From an uncultured Clostridium sp. (GTDB lineage: Bacteria; Bacillota; Clostridia; TANB77; CAG-508), in NCBI GenBank assembly GCA_948441945.1, contig CAOJQV010000008.1:1-47194 (forward strand): a DNA stretch of 47,194 nt, given 5' to 3'. Within the stretch, counting starts at the first letter, position 1, and every line of letters starts with the position of its first letter. Below, piece after piece: positions 10,851 through 20,738 of the stretch. The notes under the pieces were generated by a model. That model saw only the letters and a program-made list of their open reading frames with translations, was not told the origin of the DNA and ran no database searches. A program made the translations under genes and the position numbers.

Positions 10851-10891
10851 TATAAAAACTATATTTGTTTTCCAGAAGAAAGGATTTAAAG

Positions 10892-11581
10892 ATGGATAAA
10901 ACTATTATTTCAGAAGGTAAAACTACAAATGAAGCAATTGAAAATGGATTAAAAAAACTAAATGTATCTAAAGATATGGTAGATATAAAAGTTTTGGAAA
11001 ATGAAGAAAAAAGAAACTTTTTTAGTATATTAGCACCTAGAGTTGTTAAAGTTCAATTAACATTAAAAGAAAGAAAAGAAAATGTAAAAAAGGAAAGAAA
11101 AGAAATTATATTAAAACCTGAGGAACAAGAAAAAGCAAAAGAAAATGCAACAAAATTCTTAAATGAATTTTTAAATAAAGTAAGTAAAGATAGTCAATAT
11201 GAAATAAATGTTAATGAAAGTTACTTAAATGTAACAATTAAAAATAGAGATTTAGGATTCCTAATAGGATATAGAGGAGAAACATTATATGCTCTTCAAA
11301 ATATTTTAGCAACAGTAGCAAGTAAAGGAATAGAGAACAGAATTAGAGTTATTTTAGACATAGAAGGATATAAAGAAAAAAGACAAAAAGCATTAGAAGA
11401 TTTAGCAGAAAAGATTGCAAAAACAGTTGTTAGAACAAGAAAACCAGTTACATTAGAACCAATGCAAGCTTATGAAAGAAAAATAATTCATACAAAATTA
11501 CAAAACCATGAAAAGGTTGAAACAAGAAGTATAGGAGAAGAACCTAGAAGAAAAGTAGTAGTTGAATTAAAAAGAAAATAA
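10892..11581 (+). CDS. jag: Jag/KhpB family RNA-binding protein
   Basis: RNA-binding protein that in relatives works with KhpA in small-RNA and cell-division control. The 229-aa protein has a Jag-N domain (residues 1-50), a charged linker, a KH-II domain ('LIGYRGETLYALQ' near 120) and an R3H domain at the C-terminus ('MQAYERKIIHTKLQ', then 'EEPRRKVVV'). The ATG at 10892 is chosen because AGAAAGGA precedes it; a frame beginning 27 nt earlier has no ribosome site. Confidence 0.95.
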   Translation: MDKTIISEGKTTNEAIENGLKKLNVSKDMVDIKVLENEEKRNFFSILAPRVVKVQLTLKERKENVKKERKEIILKPEEQEKAKENATKFLNEFLNKVSKDSQYEINVNESYLNVTIKNRDLGFLIGYRGETLYALQNILATVASKGIENRIRVILDIEGYKEKRQKALEDLAEKIAKTVVRTRKPVTLEPMQAYERKIIHTKLQNHEKVETRSIGEEPRRKVVVELKRK

Positions 11582-11720
11582 TATAAAAATCAGAGGTCAA
11601 AGGTCAGATTTTTACTTAAAAAGTAATGTCTATCTTTGATTTTTTTTATATTAATACTTTTAAAAGCTTACATAATGTGATAAAATATTGTAAGAAAATT
11701 AAATATAAAGGAGAATTAAA

Positions 11721-13092
11721 ATGAATGTAATAGCTTCTATATCTACGGCACCTCGGTATAGGTGGAATAGGAATAGTAAGATTAAGTGGAGATGAATGTT
11801 TTGAAGTTTTACGTAAAATTTTTAAACCAAAAAAGCAAGAAAACATAGAAGATATAAAAGGATATACTATAAAATACGGTTACATAGTGGAAAACGAAGA
11901 AATTATTGATGAAGTGTTAGTTTCATATTTTAAATCACCAAAAAGCTATACAACAGAGAATATGTGCGAAATAAACACACATGGAGGAAATGTAATTGTA
12001 AGAAAAATATTAGAATTATGTTTAAAAAACGGAGCAAATTTAGCAGAACCTGGAGAATTTACAAAAAGAGCATTTTTAAATGGAAGAATAGATTTATTAC
12101 AAGCTGAATCCGTAATAGATATTATAAATGCTAAATCAGAAAAAGAAGTAAAAACAGGTATTAAACAATTAGAAGGAAATTTATCAAAAAAAATAAAAGA
12201 TATAAAGCAAGAAATAATAGACATTATGGTCAATGTAGATGTTAGTATAGATTATCCAGAATATGATGTAGAAGATGTTACAAATAATCAAATACTAAAT
12301 ATGTTAGATAGTGTACAATTAAAATTAGAAACATTAGAAAAAAGCTTTGATAACGGAAAATTAATAAAAGAAGGAATAAAAACAGCAATTATAGGAAAAC
12401 CAAACTCTGGTAAATCTTCATTATTAAATTATATTCTAAAAGAAGAAAGAGCAATCGTTACGGAGTATGAAGGAACAACAAGAGATACAATTGAAGAATT
12501 CGTGAATATAGAAGGGATTCCCTTAAAACTAATAGATACAGCTGGAATTAGAAATGCAAAAGACGAAGTCGAAAAAATAGGAATAGAAAAATCAAAAGAA
12601 ATAGCAACAGAAGCAGATTTAATTATAGCTATTTTTGACGCTTCAAAAGAATTAACAAAAGAAGATACAAAAATATTAGAAATTATAAAAAATAAAAAAA
12701 TAATAATTTTATTAAATAAAGTAGATTTAAATCCAGTAATAAAAGAAGATGATAATAGATTTAAAGATATTACAAAATACATTTTTTCAGTTTCTATTTT
12801 AAAAGATATAGGACTAGAAAAACTAAATAATGCAATAGTAGAGATGTTTAATTTAAATGAAATAAACTTAGATAATGAAATCATAATTACTAATTTAAGA
12901 CATAAAAACTTAATTAGCGAATCAATAGAAAATGTTAAAAAAGTAAGAAATACTATTAAAGAAAATATGCCAATTGATATTATAGCAATATTTATAAAAG
13001 ATATTTTAGAAAATTTAGGAAATATAACAGGAGAATTTGTAACAGATGATATAATAAATGAAATTTTTGCCAAATTCTGTTTAGGAAAATAA
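11721..13092 (+). CDS. mnmE: tRNA modification GTPase MnmE, needs a +1 frameshift at CGG
   Basis: GTPase that, with MnmG, makes the cmnm5 modification of wobble uridine in tRNA. The ATG at 11721 follows AAGGAG. The zero frame reads 'MNVIASISTAP', then CGG at 11754-11756, and stops at TGA soon after. Skipping the C at 11754 gives 'GIGGIGIVRLSG' and the rest of a full protein: 456 aa in total, against about 459 in Bacillus subtilis. Family motifs are intact: 'NTHGG', 'GEFTKRAFLNGRIDL', P-loop 'GKPNSGKSS', 'DTAGIR', 'NKVD' and the C-terminal 'FAKFCLGK' with the catalytic Cys. The break is either a programmed +1 shift at an otherwise unused codon or a one-base insertion or sequencing error. Confidence 0.93.
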
Positions 13093-13451
13093 TTATTTGT
13101 AATATCATCAAAATTGAAAATAAGACATTTTTGTACTTAATATAATATAATTTATATATAAAAGATAAAAAACGTTTAAAAGTCAAAATAAGAAGAAATA
13201 GAGAAAAATATAAAAATAATATAAAAAGTGTTTTTAAAGCAAAAAGCGAACAAAAAAGTAAGTAAACATAATATATAAAGTAATATTACTAGTGATACAT
13301 ATATAATATATAAAATATTAAGATTTGATTTTGTTTAGGGAAATTGCAGTTTAATTGGATAAATTATTAAATAAAAAATAAACTTTATAGTTAATATTGA
13401 AAAACAAAGAAAAAAAACACAGATTTCTGTTTCTCGTGGAAAGGAGAAAAA
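13093..13451. other. 359-bp mnmE-mnmG spacer
   Basis: There is no convincing ORF. It holds a TATAAT at 13141-13146 without a good -35, a 12-bp palindrome AGTAATATTACT at 13280-13291, and a small hairpin (ACAGA / TCTGT) just before the mnmG ribosome site. The start of the next transcript is probably here. Confidence 0.5.
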
Positions 13452-15335
13452 ATGAGTTATTATGCAGGAGATTATGATATAGCTGTTATAGGAGCAGGAC
13501 ATGCAGGATGTGAAGCAGGACTAGCGGCAGCTAGATTAGGGATGAAGACATTAGTATTTTCAATTAGCCTAGAAGCAATTGCAAATATGCCATGTAACCC
13601 TCATATTGGAGGAAGTTCAAAAGGACATTTAGTAAGAGAAATAGATGCACTTGGTGGAGAAATGGGTAAAAACATTGATAAAACAATGATACAAATTAAA
13701 ATGTTAAATACCTCAAAAGGACCAGCGGTACATTCATTAAGAGCACAAGCTGATAGAAAAAAATATCATATAGAAATGAAGCATACATTAGAAAAACAAG
13801 AGAACCTATATCTAAAACAGGGAGAAATTGTGGATATTAAAATTGAAAATAACAAAGTAGTAAGTGTAGAAACATCAGTTGGTGCAATTTATGGAGTAAA
13901 AGCTGTTATTGTTGCCACAGGAACATATTTAAAAGGAAAAGTATTTATGGGAGAATTCTCAGAAGAAAGTGGACCAGATGGTGTATCTGCAGCTAATAAA
14001 CTATCAGAATCATTAAAGAAAATAGGAGTTGATTTAGTAAGGTTTAAGACAGGAACACCAGCTAGAATAAATAAAAGAAGTATAGACTTCAGCAAAATGG
14101 AAATTCAAAAAGGTGATGAAAATATAGTTCCATTTTCTTTTGATGATGAGATAAAAGAATTAAAACAAGTAGATTGTTATTTAACATATACTAATGAAGA
14201 GACACACAAAATAATAAGAGAGAACTTACATCGTTCACCATTATATGCAGGAGAAATAAAGGGAACAGGACCTAGATATTGTCCTTCAATAGAAGATAAA
14301 GTAGTTAGATTTAGTGATAAACCAAGACATCAAGCATTTGTTGAACCTGTAGGAAGAGATACTGATGAAATGTATATACAAGGATTAAGCTCATCACTAC
14401 CAGAAGATGTTCAGATTGCTTTATATAGAACAATACCAGGTTTAGAAAATGCCGAATTTACAAGGTCAGCTTATGCAATTGAATATGATTGCATAGACCC
14501 TTCAAATTTAAAATTATCTTTAGAATATAAAGGAATAGAAGGATTATTTATGGCAGGACAAACAAATGGAACTTCTGGATATGAAGAAGCTGCTTGCCAA
14601 GGTTTAATTGCAGGAATTAATGCAACACAAAAAATAAAAGGAAAAGAACCAATTATTTTAGATAGAACACAAGGATATATTGGAGTTTTAATAGATGATA
14701 TTGTTACAAAAGGAACAAATGAGCCATATAGGATGATGACATCAAGAGCAGAATATAGGCTATTACTGAGACAAGACAATGCAGATTTACGTTTAACAGA
14801 AATTGGACATGATGTAGGACTTATATCAGAAGAAAGATATCAAAGATTTTTAATAAAAAAGGAAAATATAAATAAAGAAATAGAGAGATTAAAATCAACA
14901 ATTGTAAAACCAACAAAAGAAGTTAATGAATTGTTAAAAAAATATGGTACATCTGAACTTACAACAGGAACAAAGATGGCAGAATTATTAAAAAGAACAG
15001 AATTAAATTATGAAAATTTAGAAGCTATTGATGATGGTAGGCCAGAACTTAGTAAGCAAGAGGAAGAAGAAGTTGAAATACAAGTTAAATATGAAGGATA
15101 TATAAAAATGCAAGAGGAACAAGTACAAAAATTCAAAAAACTAGAAGCAAAACTATTACCAGATAATATAAATTATGAAAAAATAAATGGACTAAGCTTA
15201 GAATCAAGACAAAAGTTAAATAAATTTAAACCACACTCTATAGGACAAGCTTCTAGAATATCTGGAGTATCTCCAGCAGATATATCAGTATTACTAATTT
15301 ATTTGCAAATGAATAAAAACGAAGGAAAGGTATAA
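13452..15335 (+). CDS. mnmG: tRNA uridine-5-carboxymethylaminomethyl modification enzyme MnmG
   Basis: FAD-dependent partner of MnmE in wobble-uridine modification. It has the typical length of 627 aa. The FAD-binding motif '[10 protein letters not shown]' lies near residue 14, '[13 protein letters not shown]' near 47, '[13 protein letters not shown]' near 275, and the C-terminal domain has '[10 protein letters not shown]'. GGAAAGGAG precedes the ATG. Unlike mnmE, the frame is intact. Confidence 0.98.
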   Translation: MSYYAGDYDIAVIGAGHAGCEAGLAAARLGMKTLVFSISLEAIANMPCNPHIGGSSKGHLVREIDALGGEMGKNIDKTMIQIKMLNTSKGPAVHSLRAQADRKKYHIEMKHTLEKQENLYLKQGEIVDIKIENNKVVSVETSVGAIYGVKAVIVATGTYLKGKVFMGEFSEESGPDGVSAANKLSESLKKIGVDLVRFKTGTPARINKRSIDFSKMEIQKGDENIVPFSFDDEIKELKQVDCYLTYTNEETHKIIRENLHRSPLYAGEIKGTGPRYCPSIEDKVVRFSDKPRHQAFVEPVGRDTDEMYIQGLSSSLPEDVQIALYRTIPGLENAEFTRSAYAIEYDCIDPSNLKLSLEYKGIEGLFMAGQTNGTSGYEEAACQGLIAGINATQKIKGKEPIILDRTQGYIGVLIDDIVTKGTNEPYRMMTSRAEYRLLLRQDNADLRLTEIGHDVGLISEERYQRFLIKKENINKEIERLKSTIVKPTKEVNELLKKYGTSELTTGTKMAELLKRTELNYENLEAIDDGRPELSKQEEEEVEIQVKYEGYIKMQEEQVQKFKKLEAKLLPDNINYEKINGLSLESRQKLNKFKPHSIGQASRISGVSPADISVLLIYLQMNKNEGKV

Positions 15336-15337
15336 TT

Positions 15338-16060
15338 ATGAATCAAGAAGAATTTAAAAAATTAATGAACTTTTATGCTAATAAGATAAATATAATGTTT
15401 ACTGAAGAACAAATAATACAATTTTACAAATATATGAATTTGTTAATTGAGTGGAATAAAAAGATAAATTTAACATCAATAGAAGAACCACAAGAAATTA
15501 TATTAAAACATTTTATAGACTCTTTAACAATCAATTCTTATATAGAAGACAATCAGACTTTAGTAGATGTAGGAACAGGTGCAGGATTTCCTGGAATTCC
15601 TATAAAAATATATAGACCAAATGTAAAAATAGTATTAGTAGATTCTTTAAATAAAAGAATTAACTTTCTAAATGAAGTAATAAAAGAATTAAATTTAAAA
15701 GATATAGAAACAGTACATAGTAGAGTAGAAGACTTCGGAAAAAATAGTAAATATAGGGAAAGCTTTGATATTGTAACAGCAAGAGCAGTATCTAATTTAG
15801 CTGTATTATCTGAATATCTAGTACCTTTAACAAAAATTGGTGGAAACTGTATTTGTATGAAAGGTAATGAAATAGAAGAAGAATGTAATAATGCAAAAAA
15901 TGCAATTAAAATATTAGGAGGAAAAATTTCTAAAATAGATACCTTTAAATTACCAGAAAATGATATAAGTAGAAATATAATTGTTATACAAAAAACAAAT
16001 AAAACACCTAATAAATACCCTAGAAAGGCTGGAATTCCAAGTAAAGAACCTTTAAAATAG
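15338..16060 (+). CDS. rsmG: 16S rRNA (guanine-527 N7)-methyltransferase RsmG
   Basis: Methylates G527 of 16S rRNA. The 240-aa protein has the SAM-binding motif 'DVGTGAGFPGIP' near residue 78, 'KINLTSI' upstream, and the family's C-terminal 'YPRKAGIPSKEPL'. It begins 2 nt after the mnmG stop and ends inside a terminator hairpin. Confidence 0.97.
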   Translation: MNQEEFKKLMNFYANKINIMFTEEQIIQFYKYMNLLIEWNKKINLTSIEEPQEIILKHFIDSLTINSYIEDNQTLVDVGTGAGFPGIPIKIYRPNVKIVLVDSLNKRINFLNEVIKELNLKDIETVHSRVEDFGKNSKYRESFDIVTARAVSNLAVLSEYLVPLTKIGGNCICMKGNEIEEECNNAKNAIKILGGKISKIDTFKLPENDISRNIIVIQKTNKTPNKYPRKAGIPSKEPLK

Positions 16061-16086
16061 ACCTAAAAAGTTAGGTCTATTTTTTT
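16054..16086 (+). terminator. Terminator after rsmG
   Basis: The stem AAAATAGACCTAA / TTAGGTCTATTTT with a 4-nt loop is followed by a T-run. It overlaps the rsmG stop codon and ends the rRNA/tRNA modification operon. Confidence 0.88.
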
Positions 16087-16107
16087 ATAAAAAATAACAA
16101 AAATTTA

Positions 16108-16136
16108 TTGACTTTTTTAATATAATTATATATGAT
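16108..16136 (+). promoter_or_regulatory. parAB promoter
   Basis: TTGACT (16108-16113), 17-nt spacer, TATGAT (16131-16136), 65 bp upstream of the parA start and just after the rsmG terminator. Confidence 0.8.
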
Positions 16137-16201
16137 ATAAGTATAAAACAAATAGAATATTAAAGTAAATATTTACAACTTATGAAAAGGAGGCAAAAAA
16201 C

Positions 16202-16972
16202 GTGGGAAAAGTAATATCAGTAGCAAATCAAAAAGGTGGAGTTGGTAAAACAACAACAACAATAAACCTAAGCACAATGCTAGCAAAAAAAGGAAAAAAA
16301 GTCTTATTAATAGACGCAGACCCTCAAGGAAATGCAACAAGTGGACTAGGAGCAGAAAAGGAAGTAGAATTTTCAACTTATGACATTTTGGTAAATGACA
16401 CAGAAATGGAAGAAGCAATAGAACAAACCATAATAAAAAACTTAAATGTATGTCCATCAAATATAAACTTAGCAGGAGCAGAAGTAGAATTAGTTTCAAT
16501 GATGTCTAGAGAACAAAGACTAAAAGAAAAACTAGAAAATATAAAAGATAAATTTGATTATATTTTAATAGACTGTCCTCCATCATTAGGATTAATTACA
16601 CTAAATGCATTCACAGCATCAGACAGTGTATTAATTCCTGTACAATGTGAATATTACGCACTAGAAGGATTAGGACAACTAATAAATACAATAAATCTAG
16701 TAAAAAAACATTTAAATAAAGAAATACAAATCGAAGGTGCATTACTTACAATGTATGATATAAGAACAAATCTCTCAAACCAAGTAGTAAGAGAAGTAAA
16801 AAAATACTTTGGCAATAAAGTTTACAAATCAGTAATTCCTAGAAATGTAAGACTAAGTGAAGCACCAAGCTATGGAATGCCAATTACAGAATATGACCCT
16901 AAATCAAAGGGAGCTAAAACTTATGAAAAATTCACAAAAGAATTCTTAAAAAACAATGAAGATAAAAATTAG
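16202..16972 (+). CDS. parA: Chromosome partitioning ATPase ParA/Soj
   Basis: P-loop ATPase that works with ParB in origin segregation and control of DnaA. The 256-aa protein has the deviant Walker A 'KGGVGKTTT' near residues 10-18, 'IDADPQGN' near 37, and 'LIDCPPSLG' near 118. It starts at GTG, preceded by AAGGAGG. It sits next to oriC and parB as in most Bacillota. Confidence 0.97.
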   Translation: MGKVISVANQKGGVGKTTTTINLSTMLAKKGKKVLLIDADPQGNATSGLGAEKEVEFSTYDILVNDTEMEEAIEQTIIKNLNVCPSNINLAGAEVELVSMMSREQRLKEKLENIKDKFDYILIDCPPSLGLITLNAFTASDSVLIPVQCEYYALEGLGQLINTINLVKKHLNKEIQIEGALLTMYDIRTNLSNQVVREVKKYFGNKVYKSVIPRNVRLSEAPSYGMPITEYDPKSKGAKTYEKFTKEFLKNNEDKN

Positions 16973-16993
16973 TATGAAAGGAAAGTGATATAG

Positions 16994-17845
16994 ATGACTA
17001 AAAAAACTGGATTAGGAAAAGGATTAGATGCTTTATTTGGACCAACACCAGAAGAAGAAAAAATGAAAGAAAATGATGTTTTAAAAAATTTAAAGATAAC
17101 AGAAGTAGAACCTAATCGCGAACAACCAAGAAAAAACTTCAAACAAGAAGCATTAGAAGAATTAGCAGAATCAATTAAAGAATATGGATTAATACAACCA
17201 ATAATAGTAACAAAAAAAGACGGATACTATGCCATAATAGCAGGAGAAAGAAGATGGAGAGCCTCTAAATTAGCAGGCTTAGAAGAAATACCAGCAATTA
17301 TTAGAGAAGATGACGAAAGAAAAAATAATGAAATAGCATTAATAGAAAACATACAAAGAGAAGACTTAAACCCATTTGAAAAAGCATTAGGAATTAAAAA
17401 TTTAATGCAATCTTATGGACTAACTCAAGAAGAAGTATCAAAAAAATTAGGAAAAAGTAGAAGTGCTATTGCTAATACAGTAAGAGTACTAAACTTAGAA
17501 CCACGTGTTTTAGAATTTGCAAAACAAGGAAAACTTACAGAAGGACACTGTAAAGCATTACTTGCTATAACAGACCCAGAAAAACAATATATAACAGCAG
17601 TTAATTTAATTGAAAAAGGGACAAGTGTAAGAGAATTAGAAAACACTAATAAGAAAATAAACAAAAAGACTGTATCAAAAGAAGATTTAAGAAAAATGAA
17701 TGTACTATATACAGATATAGAAAATACTTTTCAAGGATTTTTTGGAACAAAAGTAAAACTAGACCCAGGGAAGAAAAAAGGAAAAATTATTATTGAATAT
17801 GCATCAAATGATGATTTAGAGAGAATATTAAGTTTAATGAAATAA
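16994..17845 (+). CDS. parB: Chromosome partitioning protein ParB/Spo0J
   Basis: DNA-binding CTPase clamp that loads at parS sites. The 283-aa protein begins 'KTGLGKGLDALFG', the ParA-interaction end. It has the ParB/Srx box 'PNREQPRK', 'IIAGERRWRASKLAG' near 80-95, 'ENIQREDLNPFEKA' near 118, and a helix-turn-helix around 135-160 ('LTQEEVSKKLGKSRSAI'). AAAGGAAAG precedes the ATG. Confidence 0.97.
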   Translation: MTKKTGLGKGLDALFGPTPEEEKMKENDVLKNLKITEVEPNREQPRKNFKQEALEELAESIKEYGLIQPIIVTKKDGYYAIIAGERRWRASKLAGLEEIPAIIREDDERKNNEIALIENIQREDLNPFEKALGIKNLMQSYGLTQEEVSKKLGKSRSAIANTVRVLNLEPRVLEFAKQGKLTEGHCKALLAITDPEKQYITAVNLIEKGTSVRELENTNKKINKKTVSKEDLRKMNVLYTDIENTFQGFFGTKVKLDPGKKKGKIIIEYASNDDLERILSLMK

Positions 17846-17857
17846 AGGAGAGATAAT

Positions 17858-18361
17858 ATGCAAGGAATTATTAATTTTTTAAAAACAGATAGTTATTTAT
17901 TAGTATCTACAGTGTTAATTATATTTTTATTTGTAGGATTTATTATTTTATTAATTACTAATATAAGAACAAAAAAACAATATAAAAAATTTATGGAAAA
18001 GTTAGGAAATGGAACTAATATAGAAGAAGATTTAAAGAAATATATAGACCAAGTAGAAGAAGTAAAAGCACAAAATGGTGAAATAATGGAACTTTATAAA
18101 GGCATGAAGTTAGATTTAAAAAGTTGCATCCAAAAGATAGGTATAGTTCGTTTTAATGCTTTTAAGGATGTTGGTAGCGATTTGAGTTTTGCTTTGGCGT
18201 TATTGGATGAAAAAAATGATGGTGTTGTGCTAAATGGAATTTATTCTAGAGATGTTTCAAATATTTATGCAAAGCCTGTTAAAAATGGTACTTCTACTTA
18301 TACTTTGTCAAATGAGGAAGAACAGGCTATTAGCAAGGCTGTAAAACTTGAAAAGGAATAA
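17858..18361 (+). CDS. DUF4446 family protein
   Basis: A 167-aa protein with one N-terminal membrane segment (residues ~15-37), then a coiled-coil-like charged stretch and a compact domain ('KIGIVRFNAFKDVGSDLSFA', 'DGVVLNGIYSRD') that I recognise as DUF4446. It is often found after parB in Clostridia. The function is unknown. It is co-transcribed with parAB (12-nt gap, good ribosome site). Confidence 0.85.
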   Translation: MQGIINFLKTDSYLLVSTVLIIFLFVGFIILLITNIRTKKQYKKFMEKLGNGTNIEEDLKKYIDQVEEVKAQNGEIMELYKGMKLDLKSCIQKIGIVRFNAFKDVGSDLSFALALLDEKNDGVVLNGIYSRDVSNIYAKPVKNGTSTYTLSNEEEQAISKAVKLEKE

Positions 18362-18367
18362 TTAGAT

Positions 18368-19828
18368 ATGAAGAAAAATATTAAGAATTTTATAAACAAA
18401 CATTATGATATGTTTGTTTTTGTTATTTTATTTATCAGTATAATTGGATTTTCATTAAATGTAAAAACTATTCCTGGAGATGAAATGTGGAATTTTCAAA
18501 ATATATATAAAATGTATAATGGATATAAAATATATATTGATGCAAATGTTATTACAACGCCATTATTTCATGTTATAGGCTTAGTACTATTTAAAATACT
18601 TGGAGCAAATTTTTTCGTTTTTAGATTATATAACCTTTTTATAAACTTATTTTTATTTTTTGGAGTTTATAAATTATTTAACACTATAAAAGTACAAAAA
18701 AGTTATTCTTTATTATTTACTATATTAATTATTTTTTTAAAAAATGAATTAATATTAAGTATGGCTAATTATAATACATTAGCTATTGTATTTATTATTT
18801 ATGCATCTATAATTTATTTAAATAAGCAAAAATATTCTAACAAAAAATTTATTATATTAGAATCTTTATTTATTATTTTAATTTTTTTAACAAAACAGAG
18901 TATAGGAGTTTTTTACTTAACAGGATTTATAATTACGTATATTTTATTTGAAAATAATAATAATAAGATAAGAGACTTAATTAATATTTCTATATTAATT
19001 TTACTAACTTCATTAATATTTTTATTAATATTAAATAATATGGGATTGCTTAATGGATTTTTAAATTATACTATTTTTGGTATTAATGAATTTGCTTCAA
19101 ATAATATATATATAGAAATTGCAGAAATACCATTATTAATTATACCAGTTATTAATTTTATATTAATAAATACATTAAAGAAAAAGAATATAGGAAATAA
19201 GGAAATAATAATTAATTTAGAAAAGCTAATTTTTATATCTCTTCCATTATTACTTATTATGTTCCCCATTTTTAATATAACCCATATTACTTTTGCTTTA
19301 TTTTTATCGTATATAATATTATTAGGAGAACTATATATTATAGTTTGTAAAATAAATATTATAAGAAAAATAAAAAAAGTAGTTTTAATTTTTTTAATAT
19401 TTATTTCAATCATAATATCTTTATATCATCTGTATGGATATTATAAAAATAAAGATAATAGTTATAGCTATAATGACGTATATTTTGGAGTAGTTTTTGA
19501 TGATGAAACTAAAATAAAAGTTAAAAATGTAACTAAATATATTAAAGAAAGTAAGAAGAAGGTAATTATTGTATCTACAGATGCAGTATTATATATGACA
19601 CCATTAAAACAGAATAATGGATATTTTGATGAGCTATTATTAGGAAATTTAGGAAAAGAAGGAGAAGATGGTGTAATAGAAAAAATTTCAGAACTAGATA
19701 ATACAATAATATTAATTAATAAAGAAGATAAAAGTTATCAAGAATCAGATAAAATTAGAGATTATATAAAAAATAAATTTGAATATATTGGAACAATAGA
19801 GGATTTACAAATATATGAAACAAAATGA
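18368..19828 (+). CDS. Polytopic membrane protein, GT-C glycosyltransferase-like
   Basis: A 486-aa protein with about ten hydrophobic segments and a soluble C-terminal part (residues ~380-486). After the first membrane segment it carries 'IPGDEMWNF', an acidic Asp-Glu motif in the first outside loop, as in lipid-phosphate-sugar-dependent GT-C transferases (ArnT/PMT type). The substrate cannot be told. The codon composition is more AT-rich than the parAB genes. It follows the DUF4446 gene by 6 nt and is likely in the same transcript. Confidence 0.6.
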   Translation: MKKNIKNFINKHYDMFVFVILFISIIGFSLNVKTIPGDEMWNFQNIYKMYNGYKIYIDANVITTPLFHVIGLVLFKILGANFFVFRLYNLFINLFLFFGVYKLFNTIKVQKSYSLLFTILIIFLKNELILSMANYNTLAIVFIIYASIIYLNKQKYSNKKFIILESLFIILIFLTKQSIGVFYLTGFIITYILFENNNNKIRDLINISILILLTSLIFLLILNNMGLLNGFLNYTIFGINEFASNNIYIEIAEIPLLIIPVINFILINTLKKKNIGNKEIIINLEKLIFISLPLLLIMFPIFNITHITFALFLSYIILLGELYIIVCKINIIRKIKKVVLIFLIFISIIISLYHLYGYYKNKDNSYSYNDVYFGVVFDDETKIKVKNVTKYIKESKKKVIIVSTDAVLYMTPLKQNNGYFDELLLGNLGKEGEDGVIEKISELDNTIILINKEDKSYQESDKIRDYIKNKFEYIGTIEDLQIYETK

Positions 19829-19838
19829 TATAAATGTA

Positions 19839-19867
19839 TTGACAAATGATTTTTAAAATGCTAATAT
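19839..19867 (+). promoter_or_regulatory. tRNA-Ser promoter
   Basis: TTGACA (19839-19844), 17-nt spacer, TAATAT (19862-19867), about 40 bp upstream of the first tRNA gene. Confidence 0.75.
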
Positions 19868-19909
19868 ATATACTGTCGCTGGACATACAAAAACATTTGT
19901 CAAGCAAAT

Positions 19910-20001
<92 letters not shown>

Positions 20002-20010
20002 AACTTTTAT

Positions 20011-20068
20011 AAAGATATAAGACCATAAATTTATAATTTTGTAGATTTAAGATTTTATATCTTTTTTT
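20011..20068 (+). terminator. Hairpin with T-run between the two tRNA-Ser genes
   Basis: The stem AAAGATATAA (20011-20020) / TTATATCTTT (20055-20064) is followed by Ts. The loop is long (34 nt), so it may be a weak terminator or a processing hairpin. No clear separate promoter for the second tRNA fits in the short gap. Confidence 0.5.
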
Positions 20069-20077
20069 ATATAATAT

Positions 20078-20167
20078 GGAGATGTACCCAAGTGGTGAAG
20101 GGGACTGTTTGCTAAACAGTTAGGTCCCGAAAGGGGCGCGGAGGTTCGAACCCTCTCATCTCCGCCA
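20078..20167 (+). tRNA. tRNA-Ser (anticodon GCT)
   Basis: A class II tRNA. The acceptor GGAGATG pairs with CATCTCC, the anticodon loop TTGCTAA is closed by ACTGT/ACAGT, there is a long variable arm, and the CCA is encoded. It reads AGC/AGU codons. Confidence 0.96.
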
Positions 20168-20174
20168 AAATAAT

Positions 20175-20212
20175 GCTTAAGTTTTTAGTAAAAGAACTTA
20201 GCGTTTTTTTAT
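20175..20212 (+). terminator. Terminator after tRNA-Ser(GCT)
   Basis: The stem GCTTAAGTT / AACTTAGC with one bulged T is followed by TTTTTTT. It separates the tRNA genes from the T4SS operon promoter. Confidence 0.75.
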
Positions 20213-20248
20213 TTTTAACCAAAAAAACAAAAAAATAGTAAAAAAAAG

Positions 20249-20277
20249 TTGAAAAATATTTTAATATAAGTTATAAT
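20249..20277 (+). promoter_or_regulatory. T4SS pilin operon promoter
   Basis: TTGAAA (20249-20254), 17-nt spacer, consensus TATAAT (20272-20277), 31 bp upstream of the first pilin ATG. Confidence 0.8.
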
Positions 20278-20308
20278 GATATTATAGGGCAAGAAAGATG
20301 GTGATTTT

Positions 20309-20710
20309 ATGCAAAAAATAAAAAGAATAATATGTGTATTTGCTATCACTTTTTTGATTGTTAATATATTTAATGTATCTTTAGGATATGATCCAGATTC
20401 ACCTGATGGACCAAAAAAAACAGAAGAAAAAGTAACAACAATTGATCCAGGTCGATATAAACCAGGAAAATTAAAAGAAGAAGATGCTAAAGGAGCCCTT
20501 TCGAAAGTTGGAGTAGTATTAGGGGCTGTTAGAAATATTAGTGTAGTAGTTTCTGTTATAGGACTTACAATAATAGGTATCAAATATATGTTAGGAAGTG
20601 TTGAAGAAAAAGCTAATTACAAAGCTACAATGTTTCCATATATTATAGGATTTGTATTAGCTATATCAGGTACAACGTTAGTAAGCTTTATCTATAGTGC
20701 TATTCATTAA
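20309..20710 (+). CDS. VirB2/TrbC-like pilin 1
   Basis: A 133-aa protein: signal peptide (residues 1-26, ending near 'SLGYD'), a short polar Pro/Lys-rich stretch, and two membrane helices (about 73-93 and 103-130) joined by the loop 'GIKYMLGSVEEKANYK'. Two hydrophobic helices around a short basic loop after a signal peptide is the VirB2-type pilin plan. It is the first of three tandem paralogues and is longer in the mature N-terminus than the others. The start is ATG 20309 after GATGGTGA, a moderate ribosome site. Confidence 0.75.
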   Translation: MQKIKRIICVFAITFLIVNIFNVSLGYDPDSPDGPKKTEEKVTTIDPGRYKPGKLKEEDAKGALSKVGVVLGAVRNISVVVSVIGLTIIGIKYMLGSVEEKANYKATMFPYIIGFVLAISGTTLVSFIYSAIH

Positions 20711-20738
20711 ATATAAATAAACAAAGTAGGTGATAACA

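Noticed and set aside
11585-11612. Terminator after jag (AGGTCA direct repeat)
   Set aside because: The stem is too weak and the two AGGTCA copies are direct, not inverted.
12429-13073. 214-codon minus-strand ORF across mnmE
   Set aside because: It is antisense to a clearly conserved gene, has no ribosome site, and its hydrophobic content is what reversed AT-rich coding sequence gives.
17501-17506. CACGTG core inside parB, as for the parS within spo0J of Bacillus subtilis
   Set aside because: The flanking half-sites do not match parS; only about 9 of 16 positions agree.
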